Shown piece by piece: positions 8,002 through 18,330 of a stretch of DNA of 24,097 bases. Origin of the DNA: Isoetes engelmannii. Taxonomy: Eukaryota; Streptophyta; Lycopodiopsida; Isoetales; Isoetaceae. Position 1 is the first letter of the stretch, and each line of letters opens with the position of its first letter. Where the stretch lies: assembly GCA_011763485.2 (NCBI GenBank), contig JAANSK020235519.1, positions 1 to 24,097 of the forward strand, in the 5' to 3' direction. Both the position numbers and the translations under genes were made by a program. The notes below the pieces were generated by a model, which saw only the letters and a program-made list of their open reading frames with translations, ran no database searches and was not told the origin of the DNA.

Positions 8002-8568
8002 GTAAGGCGTGTTTGTGCAAACGTGCCAATTCCTTTAAAAGGAATAACTTTTGAAGATAGGTCTAGCCCAAACATAAAAGTATGAAGTTTGAAATGATCC
8101 AAATATGGCGTGTATGTATACTTTAAAGGTATCCTTTACTATTCGTTTCGCCGTAACCTACATGAGCTTGTTGACCACATTCTTTATGGAAAGCAAATCA
8201 ATCCAAGAGGATTAAATTGCATTTGTATCAATCCGAATTCCTATTCAAAGATTGGACTGATGACCCAGACAAAGCCCAGGAACTTTAGCTTGGGCAGCTT
8301 AAGTAAGAATGCACAGTTAGACATCGTGAAATTGGGTTCAGGAAAACGAGCACTTAAGATCTTTCACGCTCAACATGACGATTCGGATCAGTGACAGGTT
8401 CGATGAAATATTCAAATGCATTTGTCAAGAAAATACTAAGATTTAGATTCTGAGTTTACCATCAATTATGGTAAAGATTAGAGTGAAAAGGCTTGTTGTA
8501 GACAAGTTATCATCAATCGGCTATTCGTAAAGATTATCTGACAGTAGAAACAAGTGAACTGTACAGGT
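8002..8568. other. Upstream region of the PPR gene
   Basis: No recognised gene. A 94-codon open frame at 8110-8394 has no family features; it may be leader or chance. AGGTATGT at the PPR start codon (8566-8573) is a perfect splice-donor match and TTACAG follows, so an upstream exon with an organelle transit peptide is possible, but none was identified. An AT-rich promoter is likely here. Confidence 0.35.
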
Positions 8569-11070
8569 ATGTTACAGCTTAAAGAACGGAATTTGCGCGA
8601 AGTGCTGCAAAAGTTGAGGAACTTGGATCAGAAAGGCAGCTCAGTGTACTTAAAAACTTGTGTTTATCTCCTGCAAAGCTGCAGTGATATAAAATCAATA
8701 AGAGTTGGAAAGCAAGTCCATGCCTACCTATTGAATAATGCCATAAAGCCTGATATCATCATATTAAACAGCTTAATTAACATGTATGTAAAGTGTATGA
8801 GTATGGAAGATGCATGTCAGGTGTTTGATAAGATGCCAGTACGTGATGAGTTTACATGGACTACAGTAATCGCAGGATATACACGGTACAAGAATGGCGG
8901 CAATGCTCTTAAGCTCTTTGTTGAAATGCAACTTCAAGATGTAAAGTTTGACAAGGTTACATTCGTTAAGGTTCTAAATGCTTGTTCAGGTGAAGATGCC
9001 CTAGGATATGGGAAGTGGATGCATGCAATTGTGTTAAAGAAGTTATCTTCATTTGATATTTTTGTGGGCAGTAGCCTTGTTGGGATGTATGCAAAATGTG
9101 GAACAATGCTAGAAGCTGAACGGACATTTGAAACATTGCCAGTTCGGGATGCCATATCTTGGAATATAATTATTTCAGGACATGTACAATATGGATATGG
9201 GAAGAGAGCTCTTGACCTTTTCACAAACATGCAAGATGAACTTGTGAAGCCAGACGCAATCACCTTTATCACCATTTTGTCTGCATGTGGTGCCCTAACT
9301 GTTTTGGGATATGGCAAGCAAGTTCACGCGACCATCATAAGGTATACAACTTCATCTGATTCCTTTATAGACAGTAGTCTAGTTGACATGTATGCAAAGT
9401 GTGCAAGTATAAAGGATGCTCATCAAGTGTTTGATAAGATATTTCTCCAAGACACGGTCTCATGGAGTATTATGATTGCAGGATATGCTCAGAATGGATA
9501 TGAGAAAGTGGCATTGAAACTCTTTCAGCAAATGCATATGCTGAATGTGGATGCAGACAGGGTCACTTTTATCAGCATTTTAAATGCTTGTGCCAACAAT
9601 CACTCCCTGGAGTTGGGGAAACATATCCATGCTCATATTCTTCTTGAGAATAAGTTACTGTCAGAAGTCTCAATACACAGCACCCTCATTGATATGTATT
9701 GCAAATGCGGAAGTATTGAAAAAGCGTGTGAACTATTTAATAATAGTCGCATCAAAGATGATGTGTCCTATAGTGCAATGGTTGTGGGATATACACAGCT
9801 GTGCCTTTATAAGGAGGCTCTTGAACTCTTCAAGCAAATGAAGCTGCAGGGTGTGGAAGTAAGTGCGATCAGTTATCCCAGTCTTCTGGGCGGTTGTGGC
9901 AGCATGGCATCTTTGGAACAAGGGAAGTGGGTTCATTCAGACATTTTGAAGAGTGGATATGATCTCGATATGTTTTTGCTCTGTGCTCTGATTGACATGT
10001 ATTCAAAATGTGGGAACATGAGTGATGCTTTTCAAGTATTTTCCAAAATGCCTGTACCAGATCTTGCATCGTGGAATGTGATAATTGCAGGATATGTAAA
10101 TCAGCAAGATGCTAAGGATGCACTTAGGTTTTTTGCTAAAATGCAGCTTGATGGTGTAAAGCCAGATAACTTCACCTTTGTCAGCATTCTTGGAATATGT
10201 TCTGCTGCTGCATCCCTGGAAAAAGGGAGATGGATGCATGCAAATGTTCAAAAAGGCTGTTTCGAAATGGGTAACTTTGTTGGAAATGCTTTAATTGACA
10301 TGTACGCTAAGACGGGGAGTTTGAAGGATGCTCAACAGGTGTTTGATAAGTTGGTTGACCAGGATGTCGTCTCTTGGAGTATGATGATTTCCAGTTATAC
10401 CCAGCATGGACAATCTTCAAATGCTTTGGCTATGTTCAAAGAAATGCAGCAAGAATGTGTGAAACCGAACAAAATTACGTTCTCTAACATTGTCAATGCA
10501 TGCGGTGCAATTGCTGCACTTGAACATGGTAAATGGGTTCATTCCTACATTTTAAATTCTTCATATAACCAAGACCTCGTAGTGAACAATACATTAATTG
10601 ACATGTATGCCAAATGTGGGAGGATGGAAGTTGCCCAAAATCTGTTTGACATAATGACCGCAAGGAATATCGTATCGTGGAACGCAATGATTTCAGGATT
10701 TGCTCAGCATGGCTCTGGCATAGAGGCGATTCTACTTTACAACCGAATGCTACAGGAAGGAACAGAACCAGATGAAATAACCTTTACATCTGTTTTGTCT
10801 GCTTGTCGCCATGCATACTTCCTTGATAGTGGTTGTTTCCATTTTATTCTAATGAGTGAAGGCCATGGTATTGTACAAATGGGCCATCATTATGCATGTC
10901 TTATCGATCTGCTTGGACGTCTTGGGGGCCTAGACGAGCTTAGGGAGATTGTAAATGGATTGGCATTCATCCCGAGTCTAGAAGAATGGAAGTATCTTCT
11001 TGGTGCATGTCCAATATATGGAAGTCTGGAACTAGCAGAATACAGTATACAAAAGGCCTTTGTTGCTTGA
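8569..11070 (+). CDS. PLS-class pentatricopeptide repeat protein, E-type end
   Basis: An intronless frame of about 833 residues starts at the first ATG after an in-frame TAG (8545). It is built almost entirely of PPR motifs in P-L-S order. About eight L-type helices (for example VTFVKVLNACS, ITFSNIVNACG), seven SLxxMYxKC-type motifs and seven SWxxMIAGY-type motifs indicate some 22 repeats. PLS-class proteins bind organellar RNA, one base per repeat, mostly for C-to-U editing in plastids or mitochondria. The C-terminus has HHYACLIDLLGRLGGLDEL and EEWKYLLGACPIYGSLELAE, the start of the E region, then stops. There is no E+ or DYW deaminase, so it would need a DYW partner in trans or act in another RNA step. 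No transit peptide is obvious at the chosen start. Frame and motif spacing are intact, so it is probably functional or only recently shortened. Confidence 0.92.
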   Translation: MLQLKERNLREVLQKLRNLDQKGSSVYLKTCVYLLQSCSDIKSIRVGKQVHAYLLNNAIKPDIIILNSLINMYVKCMSMEDACQVFDKMPVRDEFTWTTVIAGYTRYKNGGNALKLFVEMQLQDVKFDKVTFVKVLNACSGEDALGYGKWMHAIVLKKLSSFDIFVGSSLVGMYAKCGTMLEAERTFETLPVRDAISWNIIISGHVQYGYGKRALDLFTNMQDELVKPDAITFITILSACGALTVLGYGKQVHATIIRYTTSSDSFIDSSLVDMYAKCASIKDAHQVFDKIFLQDTVSWSIMIAGYAQNGYEKVALKLFQQMHMLNVDADRVTFISILNACANNHSLELGKHIHAHILLENKLLSEVSIHSTLIDMYCKCGSIEKACELFNNSRIKDDVSYSAMVVGYTQLCLYKEALELFKQMKLQGVEVSAISYPSLLGGCGSMASLEQGKWVHSDILKSGYDLDMFLLCALIDMYSKCGNMSDAFQVFSKMPVPDLASWNVIIAGYVNQQDAKDALRFFAKMQLDGVKPDNFTFVSILGICSAAASLEKGRWMHANVQKGCFEMGNFVGNALIDMYAKTGSLKDAQQVFDKLVDQDVVSWSMMISSYTQHGQSSNALAMFKEMQQECVKPNKITFSNIVNACGAIAALEHGKWVHSYILNSSYNQDLVVNNTLIDMYAKCGRMEVAQNLFDIMTARNIVSWNAMISGFAQHGSGIEAILLYNRMLQEGTEPDEITFTSVLSACRHAYFLDSGCFHFILMSEGHGIVQMGHHYACLIDLLGRLGGLDELREIVNGLAFIPSLEEWKYLLGACPIYGSLELAEYSIQKAFVA

Positions 11071-11620
11071 ATTGCTTGTAATTATACAAGTTACATCATT
11101 TGCATACGAGATTTTGCATTCCTTTTAGTGACAGGTGGTCGAAAGCTTGGCTCATATTTATGAAACCATCTCGGGAGCTGCGCAGCCATTCTGCAGCATC
11201 TGGCTTTTCTTGTAGTATGGGGGAGCATAGGTTTGGTAGTATTTAAAATTCAGCACATTTTCAAATGCTCGTGGGTCTGAAGGTTGTCTCCCAAAGCTGA
11301 GCAATATCAGTTATATGGTTGTATCTTTACCTGCCCCAGAGACCAATTTCTACCTCGTCCTCAAGCATTTATCAAGATCAACAACCAACCAGAAAGAAGG
11401 ATTGAAGCATTTCAAAATGCTGAGGACATTCGAGTTATCTTTGAATTCAGGAAGGTGTGCTAACATAACGGACACTGCGAAAGGAATGCTGTTATTACTA
11501 CACACAGAGGGTGATGCACATGCATCCATAGGTCTTTTAATTGACAAAGTGTTTGGCGAAGATGGATTGTCGACTAAAGGCATTTGGGCCAACATATAGA
11601 TGATGAAACAATTTTATATT
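11071..11620 (+). pseudogene. Possible decayed E+/DYW tail of the PPR gene
   Basis: Downstream of the PPR stop, short pieces in different frames faintly resemble the missing tail. GFSCSMGEHRFGS near 11200 may correspond to an E+ stretch. DIRVIFEFRKVC followed by DTAKGM near 11425-11490 has the spacing of the DYW-domain block normally written as IRVxKNLRVCxDCHxATK. Similarity is weak and spread over frames, so this may be ordinary 3' untranslated sequence. Confidence 0.25.
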
Positions 11621-13170
11621 CAGGGGCAATCGATTCTTTTGTTGGCAATGATGAAGAGGACCAACCAAACACTTACAACAACACGAAAATGAAGACCATC
11701 TCAACAAGGTGAAGACCGGTGCATCGTAATGGGAAAATGTGATGGGACAATATCTATGCATGCATATGCATGATATGCACACATTAGTAAGTAGAACGTC
11801 TAAGAGAATTAATGGTCAAAGTAGTGCGCAGTTCAAGCTGGAGTCTTCTGTCAAAGGATGTATTTTAAGACTCAAGTTGGAGGATTATTGGTATTATCAA
11901 ACGAGAGGTGTTTGAGCTAGCATGGTAGATCTAATGGTACGTATGTTAGAGATTTAACAATAAAGACTACTTCCAGGCTCACGCATCTAAACAATCCCAT
12001 GTAAGACAAGATTGTTAGGACTAGTGTGTCAATGTATTTCGAGACAAGCCAAGAGCCTAGTACTTTGGGACTGTTGTATCTGGTGACCGGTATGTCCAGC
12101 CATCAGCTATCAGCTGGCGTGGTATATTCAGCCAAAAAATTGTGCCTAAATCTGTGCTTCGGAAGCTAAAATTTGGAGTATATTATTCTTGCAGCTCCCT
12201 GGGCAGCCTGATCCACTTCAAAAACCATCCCAATCACTTGGGCCGTCCGTTTATTGCTAGGTTGACGAGCAGGGGAAGACATTTGCGGTGAAATAGAGCC
12301 TGATTGATAAAAAACAAAGGTGCCACGGCACTATGGAGTGCCCCTATGTTATTGGTTGTGGCGTTGTGGATGTAGGAAAAAACCGCTTGTTCACAAGCAA
12401 ATTGTCACTATTTTACCTTAAGAAGGCATTGCTTAGGAGTTGTTAAGGCAGAAGCATCAAAATGGAGTTGCTGCATCTGTCCAGAATATTGGTCATCAAC
12501 CTACATTGGGCATAAGAAGGTGATCTTAGCATTCTGGAAGGTTTATCAAGCTTGGAGTTATTTAATAAATATCACATGTAATTAGATATGTAATTAGATC
12601 ATTTACTGAGATTCTTGTACCAAACAGGAAAAAGACTCACTTTGGAAGCTCGAAATGGAGAGGAGCTGCTTTTTTGTAAGTTAACCTCTTTGTGGCCGAA
12701 TTACTAGAAAAGACATTGTCCACGTGAGTATTCTCCAAACTTATCTTTTATAGCATTCACATGCTTGATGTATCCTCATTTGTTACACAAGGGAGAAAAT
12801 GATTGAGCTAAACCACTTCCTGTAGATATACGAGGTGAAAAGATAGCGAAAGTCTCTTCATTGTGCATTGTGCATTTCACGCTCCCTCGTATTAATCACT
12901 TCCTATCTTAGATAGGCGAGAATCCTATATCACAACATGAGGAGATAGAGAAAGTCTCTTCATTGTCTAAATGAATCTCTTTCTCATCTGGGGACTAGGC
13001 TATTAGAGAATTCACATCCTTTGATATGACTGAAGGAGTTCTATTTTGCCACAATGCCGTCACTAACATGAGCAAAAGTATTAGATAGCAAAACATAAGA
13101 CGTTGGATCTCTGGATCCTATTCTACAATAGTGTGTTTTACAAGTTCATCATTATAAGACTTCTAGTGTG
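11621..13170. other. Gene-free AT-rich stretch
   Basis: No supportable coding frame, RNA gene or named element. Around 12170-12380 composition rises in G and C (CTTGGGCCGTCCG, GTGCCACGGCAC), which may mark an old insertion. A run of ATGCAT motifs sits at 11757-11780. AGATAGAGAAAGTCTCTTCATTG at 12940-12962 echoes AGATAGCGAAAGTCTCTTCATTG at 12841-12863, a local duplication. Confidence 0.4.
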
Positions 13171-13179
13171 ATACAATCA

Positions 13180-13760
13180 AGGCTTTCCATGTTTCCACTT
13201 ACCTTTTGAAATTGCTGCCTTTGAGGTGATGCATCTCAAAAATGCTAATAACATTCGGCTCCATCTGTCCATGTTGGATAACCTGTAATCATGGCTTTCC
13301 AAGATAATACATCCCTCAGAGGCATTTGTTGAAGGAAATATATTTCCAAGATAATACATCCCTCCGAGGCATTTGTTGAAGGAAATATAGGGCATCTTTT
13401 AGCTCTCCAAATTGTGAATATATTGTGATCATGGTCTTCTAAGAGACTAGATCACTCGATCCACACTGAAGACTTAGGGCATCTGTTAGCAAATTGTTTT
13501 ATGCAGAAGCAGACTTGATTTTCTCATGTTGAAAGCAAATTTATATATTCTATCTATGTAGCCAACAATCATAACATCCTTTTGTCCTTTTGGGGCATTC
13601 GTTGAAATAAGTAAATGGGCTTACTGAGACCGGCTTGCATTGCATATGTAGATACCATGTTCCATGAGATTATGCTTTTCCTTGGCATTTGTTCAAAGAG
13701 TTACCTGGCCATCTGAATTAGTCCAATGTAGGATTTTATCATAATATTCTAAATGAAAAA
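13180..13760 (-). pseudogene. Decayed PPR gene, antisense
   Basis: Read on the minus strand, several frames give clear PPR pieces in the correct order: LFEQMPRKSIISWNMVSTYA, then PIYLFQRMPQKD, then TMITIYSQFGELKDALYFLQ, RRDVLSW, and FLQQMPLRDVLSWKAMITGY. The roughly 31-residue spacing fits short S-type repeats. Stops and frame changes are many and no start or end was found, so this is a dead fragment. It carries a 47-bp tandem duplication that copies one motif (13296-13389). It is not simply an inverted copy of the intact PPR gene: the motif sequences differ. Confidence 0.7.
13296..13389. repeat. 47-bp tandem duplication in the PPR pseudogene
   Basis: Copies 13296-13342 and 13343-13389 differ at one base and repeat a piece of one PPR motif, so it arose after or during decay of that gene. 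Confidence 0.93.
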
Positions 13761-13825
13761 CAGCCACATGAACTCGTCAATATGGAATGGAGAAAACCTT
13801 AGCCAAGAAAAACTATGACGGTCTT

Positions 13826-15300
13826 AGTACCTTGCCCATATTATTTATTAAGTATATATTGGGGTATTGTACCCATAATGTATACTTGATATGTGTTAAA
13901 ATTATACCAAGCTCATGACAGAAGCAAATGGCATGGATTTTTATAAGAGTTTCTGGAAGGAGGCAGCATGAGCAAGTTTTGAAGTTTTGATAGCCGAATT
14001 TTGGAGCATCATATCTCGGCGAACGAAGATCCAATTCAGGTAATTTTTTACTTTGGTAAAAAGGTTTTTGAGTCAGCATTCTAGATTGGGTCTGATAAGG
14101 CCGGAATTCTAGATTGGGTCTGATAAGGCCGGAATTCGTCTGTATGAGAGAGTTAGAGCAGAAAGAGTGAAGCTGAGTCAGAATTGACTGCACCAGTGTA
14201 TCTGTTTATATAGTATAGCTTGCTTCTTGGAGCTAGGAGCTAAAAAAGACAAATCAAAGCTAAAGAAATTATATGAAATAGGATGTGGGATGCTACTTCT
14301 CTATGGGGAGAAGGGCTTTGAGAAGCTTATGGGCGCTTCCAAGGATATGGCTATGGAATGGAGCCATTGTGGGACTAATAAAGGTACAAGATAAGGAATG
14401 GGATAAATAATAATATAGCTAGTGGATCCAACTGCTGCACTACGATGCATGGACATAATAGCATCCTAGGTTGAGCTTCCTTATGGGAGGAAATTTTTAG
14501 ACTTCTATAGACATCTGAATGTGGTAGCGCATGAATGTGATTCGGTCTCTATGATATCATTGGTGTTGTTGACATTGCTCAATCTTGTTCTTTATATAAT
14601 TACATGGAAATGCATGTGGTCTATGAATCTGGATTCTTTTATATGATGATGTTATGAGCTAGCATTGTTAAGATTTGATAAATACAGTTCATAAGCATGG
14701 TTATGCACATGGATATGCTAGTTTTGGTTATGTCAACAAGAATGATGATGATTATGGCATGTGAGACATGTGCTGATGATGCATGAGTGCATATTCACCG
14801 AGGCCGGTGTCCATTTGCGGTGGCTTGGACTCGCGGTTGTTCTTGTTCTTGACATCGGGCGTTGTCACCCTAGCCAGGGTGCTTCATCACGCTACATGGC
14901 TTGGAAGTGGTCCTCTAGCGCTAGACGCAGGCTAGGAGGGTGTGTACACATGAGGCTTACCCCGCCTGTATTTGCTACATGGCCTGATCAGCCGGATGGC
15001 CTTCATAGACCGAAGTTTGCATTGTATGCTTATGGTTATCTCATGGTTTTCAGAGTTATTTCATGGTTGTCTCATTATGATCTCATGGTTCTTATGATCT
15101 GGTTATGACATGTAGAGGTAACTTATTTGGATGCATTTATAATGCTTTGGTATTATATTCTCATGACGCAACCTTTGTCTCTCTGCTGAGCATATATTTG
15201 ATGTGGAATACTAACAACATGTGGGTTTTGCACAAATGTCATGATTCATGCACCATGACCCTGTTTGGGATGTTAAACTTTTGTGACATTTTGGTCACAA
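13826..15300. mobile_element. LTR-like non-coding repeat, copy 1
   Basis: This 1.5-kb non-coding stretch is related to two later stretches. Its first part (13826-14515) matches 16174-17150; its second part (14515-15180) matches 19165-19700. The best-conserved piece, 14757-15006, includes TCGCGGTTGTTCTTGTTCTT and GAGGCTTACCCCGC. Size, lack of coding capacity and head-to-tail copies suggest long LTRs, or solo LTRs, of an old retroelement family. Termini were not resolved, so the class is tentative. Divergence between copies of very roughly 15 percent indicates an old insertion. Confidence 0.5.
14078..14133. repeat. 28-bp tandem duplication in LTR-like copy 1
   Basis: ATTCTAGATTGGGTCTGATA and the rest of a 28-bp unit occur twice with no differences (14078-14105, 14106-14133). 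Copy 2 of the repeat near 16410-16445 has a single unit, so the duplication happened after the copies separated. Confidence 0.93.
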
Positions 15301-16173
15301 AAATCACCTGAGCCTATGTCTAAGATAGTGTCTGAAGGAATTAAAGAGCTTTTAAAATGAGGAAGTGCTTTGCAGATCAAAGTGATTATATTAAGTCGTG
15401 CAAAAGTAGAGAATGATAAAAGACATCTGGTCTTGTATACTAGGAAAAGAGATGCTTTCAGCTTAGAATAGCAATGTACTTAGTGAGATGATTGGAACAT
15501 GGGAATATGTGATGTGAGAAGTCTTGGAAAGGCTGCTAGAGTTATAGAAGTTTGAACTCTTATTGGACTCAATTGAGCATAATTTCCCTATTGGATTTAG
15601 GTACCATTTTTCATATGGTTACTTGGCCATGAAATTATGGTTGTCTACTACAAAATCACGTAGAGATTCACATTAATGTGGGAGTTAGTAACTGAGATTC
15701 GCCTAGGGCATGATCATGAGAGACATATAAATTGCAATTTTTAGGGATTTGAGATTTTCAATGGCAGGATTCAAGTAAGACTATTAAAGACTTTACATGA
15801 ATTTTGGTGCAGTTGTTTTAACAATGGTCTGTTAAATTGAATTGTGGCTTCGAGACTGATTGAATATATTGGATTTCAGCTCACTTTGATACAGTATTTT
15901 TAATCAGTTGTGCAAGGATCCAGATTTGTAAGATCAAACTGTTTTGATCTTAGTTCAAGCGTCTGTTACCTGAAAAGATATATCAATCTAATGCTCCTCA
16001 ACAATGCTCTGATGTGCAGTAAAAGAAATATAAGCTGCCATGATATTACACTCTTTCACTTTTTGATAGGATTTTAAGAGCTAAGGGCTTTAGCCACATG
16101 CATCGGATTTATATGGATAATCAACCCTTGCAGTCGCCCATGAGAAATCTTGAAGGAGAGAATGCGACGATCC
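15181..16173. other. Gene-free interval between repeat copies
   Basis: AT-rich, no coding frame above about 70 codons with any recognisable feature. It is probably the interior or flank of the surrounding decayed repeats, but nothing in it was identified. Confidence 0.4.
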
Positions 16174-17150
16174 TGGTACTTTTTATTTATTAGTATTAGG
16201 GTATTGTACTAATAACGTATACTTGGTATGTATTAAAATTATACCAAGCTCATGACAAAAGCAAATGGCATAGATTTCTGTAAGGGTTTTTGGAGGAGGC
16301 AGCATGAGCAATTTCTGGGCAGTTTTGATAGCCAAATTTCGTAGCTTTATATCTCGGTGTTCGGAGATCCAATTCAGGTAATTTTTACTTTGCTGGAAAG
16401 GTTTTTGAGTCAGCTTTCTGGATTGGGGCTGATAAGGCTGGAATTCATCTGTATGAGATAGTTAAACCAGAAAGAGTGAAGCTGAGTCAGAATTGACTGC
16501 TCCAGTGTATCTGTTTGTATAGCTTGCTTTTTAGAGCTAGGAGCTAAAAGGATGGGATAATTTGAGAAGAATACAGCCAGAAGGTGTCAAAGGACCATCC
16601 TTGAAGTGGTTCTCAGGTGGGTGGTTAAGTCTTAAGGGTTGCTCTTGAATTGCCTGAGTGATGTTCTTGGATTGTCTTGGAAGGCTTTTGTAATTAAGTT
16701 ACGTTTGATGGTGATTGATTGAAGAATCAATGATGCATAAGAAAATCAATCATGCTGGATGTTAGTAAATAGAATAGGTGTATCTTGGATATATAGAACT
16801 AATAAAGACAAATCAAAGCTAAGGAAATTCTATGAAATAGGCATGTGGGATGCTACTTCTCTATGCAGAGAAGGGCTTTGAGAAGCTTATGGGGGCTTCC
16901 AAAGGATATTGCTATGGAATGGAGCCATTGTGGGACTAATAAATGTATAAGATAAGGAATGGGATAAGTAATAAGAAACATAATAATACAACTGCTACAC
17001 TAAGGCAAGATGTTGCATTCCTTATGGGGTGAATGGTTATAGGACATTGTATTTGATGATTTGCAGCGTAAAAGATAACTAGTGCATGGGATATAATAGC
17101 AGCCTAGGTTGAGCTTTCCTTATGGAGGAAATGTTGAGACTTATATGTGC
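16174..17150. mobile_element. LTR-like non-coding repeat, copy 2
   Basis: Matches 13826-14515 over most of its length, including AAATTATACCAAGCTCATGA and GTGAAGCTGAGTCAGAATTG. About 240 bp at 16556-16797 are absent from copy 1, so it was either inserted here or lost there. CCTTATGG-GAAT motifs recur toward the end. Non-coding; fossil; LTR assignment tentative. Confidence 0.5.
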
Positions 17151-18330
17151 TTTTGTATGATATATTCAGTTATGCTATATTCTTGGATGACATGGTCATG
17201 TAATTTCAGATGCTCCTCTGGTTTTGTGACGAGCCTGGCATGTTAGCAGGCAAATATGATACGTATCTCATTATATTTTAGTTATTGAGCAAAAGCATTA
17301 TGAGCGGGACCATTAAACCGATCTTTGAGTTGAATAATACGTACACAGTATGTACATGGTCTTTATATAGGAGGCCTATAAATGCTACATTGTGAAGGAA
17401 TTGGGGTTTCTGACCTGAGGAGGAGTAGGAGATGGCTGTGAAGGAGTCTTTGAAGCATAGTAGCAGAGCAAGAGTAAAGGAGAAGCTTGTTATGAAAGGA
17501 TTTGTGGAGCTTTGTTTGCAAGCAAGAATACAAATAAAGGTGGGGGGTTTATAGCGTACATCTGGGGTTTCTTTGTAGATGCTTAGAGCTTGTATAATCC
17601 TTTTTTTATGTAACTAAGAGAACGCTTTATGTGATTTTACAAGAAGGTTGGGTAATTGAATTAGTTACAGGATGGGCTAGTCAAGCATAGGAAGTGTAAG
17701 CTTTGATTAAACAAGCAGCAGTAGAGGCAGGACATTATTGACAGTGCAGATTATCATGAATCTAGTTGGGTGTCATAAAATCACAAGGATGCTGAGAAGC
17801 GGCCTTAACCAGGTCGGGATTGAGCAAAAAGGTTCAACATCGGGTTGTAATGACCCAAGATGGATTATATGAGGGGTTGCATGCTGTGGCAACAGTTTGA
17901 TGCTGCCACCGAAAAACCATCCAGTTCGGATTGGACCGGAATCGAATCTCTGCAAACCCTCCTGAAATAACTTGAAGCAGGCCGATTTGCCTGAGAAAAG
18001 GGCCAAAATCATCCCAGGATGAATCCCTTGGAAGATGGGCTGCTGTAACAAGGGTTTTGGGGTTGCCATAGGCAGACCGGAGCTACTGTGAGGCGGCTTG
18101 GAACCGCCTGGAACTGCTGGATTTGGGCCTGTACAAGGCCGATTTGCCTTGTAAATGCGCCTGTAGGGCGATTTGATGCAGAATCAGGAGGATTCAATGC
18201 CTCCTTTGGGTTGGTTGAAGGTCTGAGGCTGCTCTCATTCGTGCCTTCAAAAAGATGAATGAAGAAAACCTAATTATAACCATTAGAAAACATAGAATAG
18301 AATAAAGTTTGTATCGTCCACGGAGGCCAA
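17151..18330. mobile_element. Probable LTR-derived or untranslated retroelement DNA
   Basis: No coding frame. TATATAGGAGGCCTATAAAT at 17366-17385 resembles a promoter, and TTTGTATCGTCCACGGAGGCC at 18308-18328 resembles a motif often seen in plant Gypsy-type elements. A G- and C-richer stretch at 17770-18230 contains a repeated GGCCGATTTGCCT phrase (17980 and 18141) and a short hairpin with AGGCGG/CCGCCT arms near 18090. The assignment rests on composition and context only. Confidence 0.35.

Noticed and set aside
8934-10687. Antisense open frames within the PPR gene
   Set aside because: They are shadows of a strongly supported coding frame on the other strand.
11757-11780. ATGCAT-rich palindromic run as another copy of the methylase-gene palindrome
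   Set aside because: It lacks the GCGCGC core and the CTA/TAG ends; ATGCAT runs are common in AT-rich plant DNA.
14761-15108. 115-codon open frame as a gene
   Set aside because: It lies in the conserved GC-rich core of the LTR-like repeat, and the related copy near 19.4 kb does not keep the same frame.
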